From positions 1-64,000 of the forward strand of contig JAWKNW010000006.1 of assembly GCA_041391505.1 (NCBI GenBank): 64,000 nucleotides of DNA. The letters are read 5' to 3'. Source of the stretch: Rhodothermales bacterium. GTDB taxonomy: Bacteria > Bacteroidota > Rhodothermia > Rhodothermales > JAHQVL01. Below are positions 63,674-64,000 of this stretch, one piece after another. A program made the position numbers and the translations under genes. The notes beneath the pieces are model-generated. The model was not told the DNA's origin. It ran no database searches and saw nothing but the letters and a program-made list of their open reading frames with translations. Within the stretch, counting starts at the first letter, position 1. Every line of letters starts with the position of its first letter.

Positions 63674-64000
63674 ATGGGATTGAACGTTCATTACGATGCC
63701 GACCAGAGCATCATCCAGGGGAAAAAAGTCGCGGTCATCGGCTATGGCAGCCAGGGACACGCGCATGCGCTGAACCTCACGGACAGTGGGGTAGAGGTCG
63801 TCGTCGGATTGCGTCCGGGATCGAAATCGGCCGAGAAGGCGGCGGAGAAAGGCCTGCGCGTCATGTCGGTGGGTGACGCCACGAAATGGGCCGACGTCGT
63901 GATGGTCCTCGTGCCGGACCAGCACCACAAAAAGGTATTCAATACGGATATCGCCCCGAACCTCAGCGCCGGCAAGGCGCTCGGCGTCGGGCACGGCTTC
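63674..64000 (+). CDS. ilvC: ketol-acid reductoisomerase, N-terminal part (cut by window end)
   Basis: 109 codons visible from the ATG at 63674, no stop before the window ends. MGLNVHYDADQSIIQGKKVAVIGYGSQGHAHALNL is the class I KARI start with the NADPH-binding G-x-G-x-x-G and the usual D-x-x-x-I-x-G-K-K lead-in; GLRPGSKSAEKA (phosphate-binding Arg/Ser loop) and VVMVLVPDQHHKKVFNTDIAPNL (with D-Q-x-x at the nucleotide site) follow. It isomerises and reduces acetolactate to dihydroxy-isovalerate, the substrate of the ilvD product encoded at 33-35 kb. Third gene of the operon, 32 bases after ilvN. Confidence 0.96.
   Translation, partial: MGLNVHYDADQSIIQGKKVAVIGYGSQGHAHALNLTDSGVEVVVGLRPGSKSAEKAAEKGLRVMSVGDATKWADVVMVLVPDQHHKKVFNTDIAPNLSAGKALGVGHGF

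Overview
The window is GC-rich, gene-dense chromosomal DNA from a bacterium of the Bacteroidota/Rhodothermota side of the FCB group, most likely a Rhodothermales-type organism. This is inferred from protein content, not from a marker gene: several secreted proteins end in the type IX secretion (T9SS) sorting domain with its PNPFNPTT-like motif. There is also a PorV/PorQ-family protein, TonB receptors with a carboxypeptidase-regulatory-like N-terminus, and sulfatases. No rRNA, tRNA, CRISPR array or prophage was seen.

Layout. 1-1.4 kb: 3' end of a TonB-dependent receptor, then a terminator that may close a small RNA. 1.8-4.9 kb: T9SS-exported multidomain glycoside hydrolase. 5.1-9.1 kb: RNA cyclic phosphodiesterase, then a porin / small phosphate-binding-like protein / histidine kinase cassette. 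9.5-22.8 kb: minus-strand block of exported proteins (PGRP-type amidase, PorV-like barrel, a giant T9SS protein, a TonB receptor, an FG-GAP protein, a GHL10-type hydrolase). 23-32 kb: serine hydrolase, DUF1684 protein, lipoprotein sulfatase, Gfo/Idh/MocA oxidoreductase, hybrid kinase-AraC regulator, a tiny membrane protein, PHP/CehA-type hydrolase. 32-39 kb: membrane ferredoxin, ilvD, SMP-30-type lactonase, double thioredoxin protein, TIM-barrel isomerase, Bax inhibitor-1 protein. 39.4-42.2 kb: DUF3179 gene and a second sulfatase, convergent and each broken by a one-base shift. 42-46 kb: glutaryl-CoA dehydrogenase and an H-NOX/HNOBA nitric-oxide-type signalling pair. 46.5-52.3 kb: purD, a beta-propeller protein, a 1186-residue outer-membrane barrel. 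52.5-60.6 kb: murA, cysteine desulfurase, a compositionally odd propeller gene, DUF2064 protein, fructose-1,6-bisphosphatase, sugar-binding lipoprotein. 61-64 kb: ilvB-ilvN-ilvC (the last cut by the window end) behind a possible Leu/Ile leader peptide.

The most striking non-coding structure is in the gaps. (1) Arrays of 7-bp units with different sequences but one strict period recur at eight or more intergenic places, some touching start or stop codons. (2) Three copies of a ~134-bp miniature inverted-repeat element (CAGGG... termini) each have a 10-bp target duplication (one exact, two 9/10). (3) A multi-hairpin REP-like element occurs twice. (4) A long palindromic element is flanked by heptamer arrays. 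(5) Five ~100-bp tandem units lie beside the low-GC gene. Together these look like a layered repeat ecology in the spacers of an otherwise ordinary chromosome.

Functionally the region joins polymer and sulfated-glycan breakdown at the surface (glycoside hydrolases, sulfatases, TonB uptake, T9SS export) with branched-chain amino acid, purine and cell-wall synthesis, plus three histidine-kinase systems.
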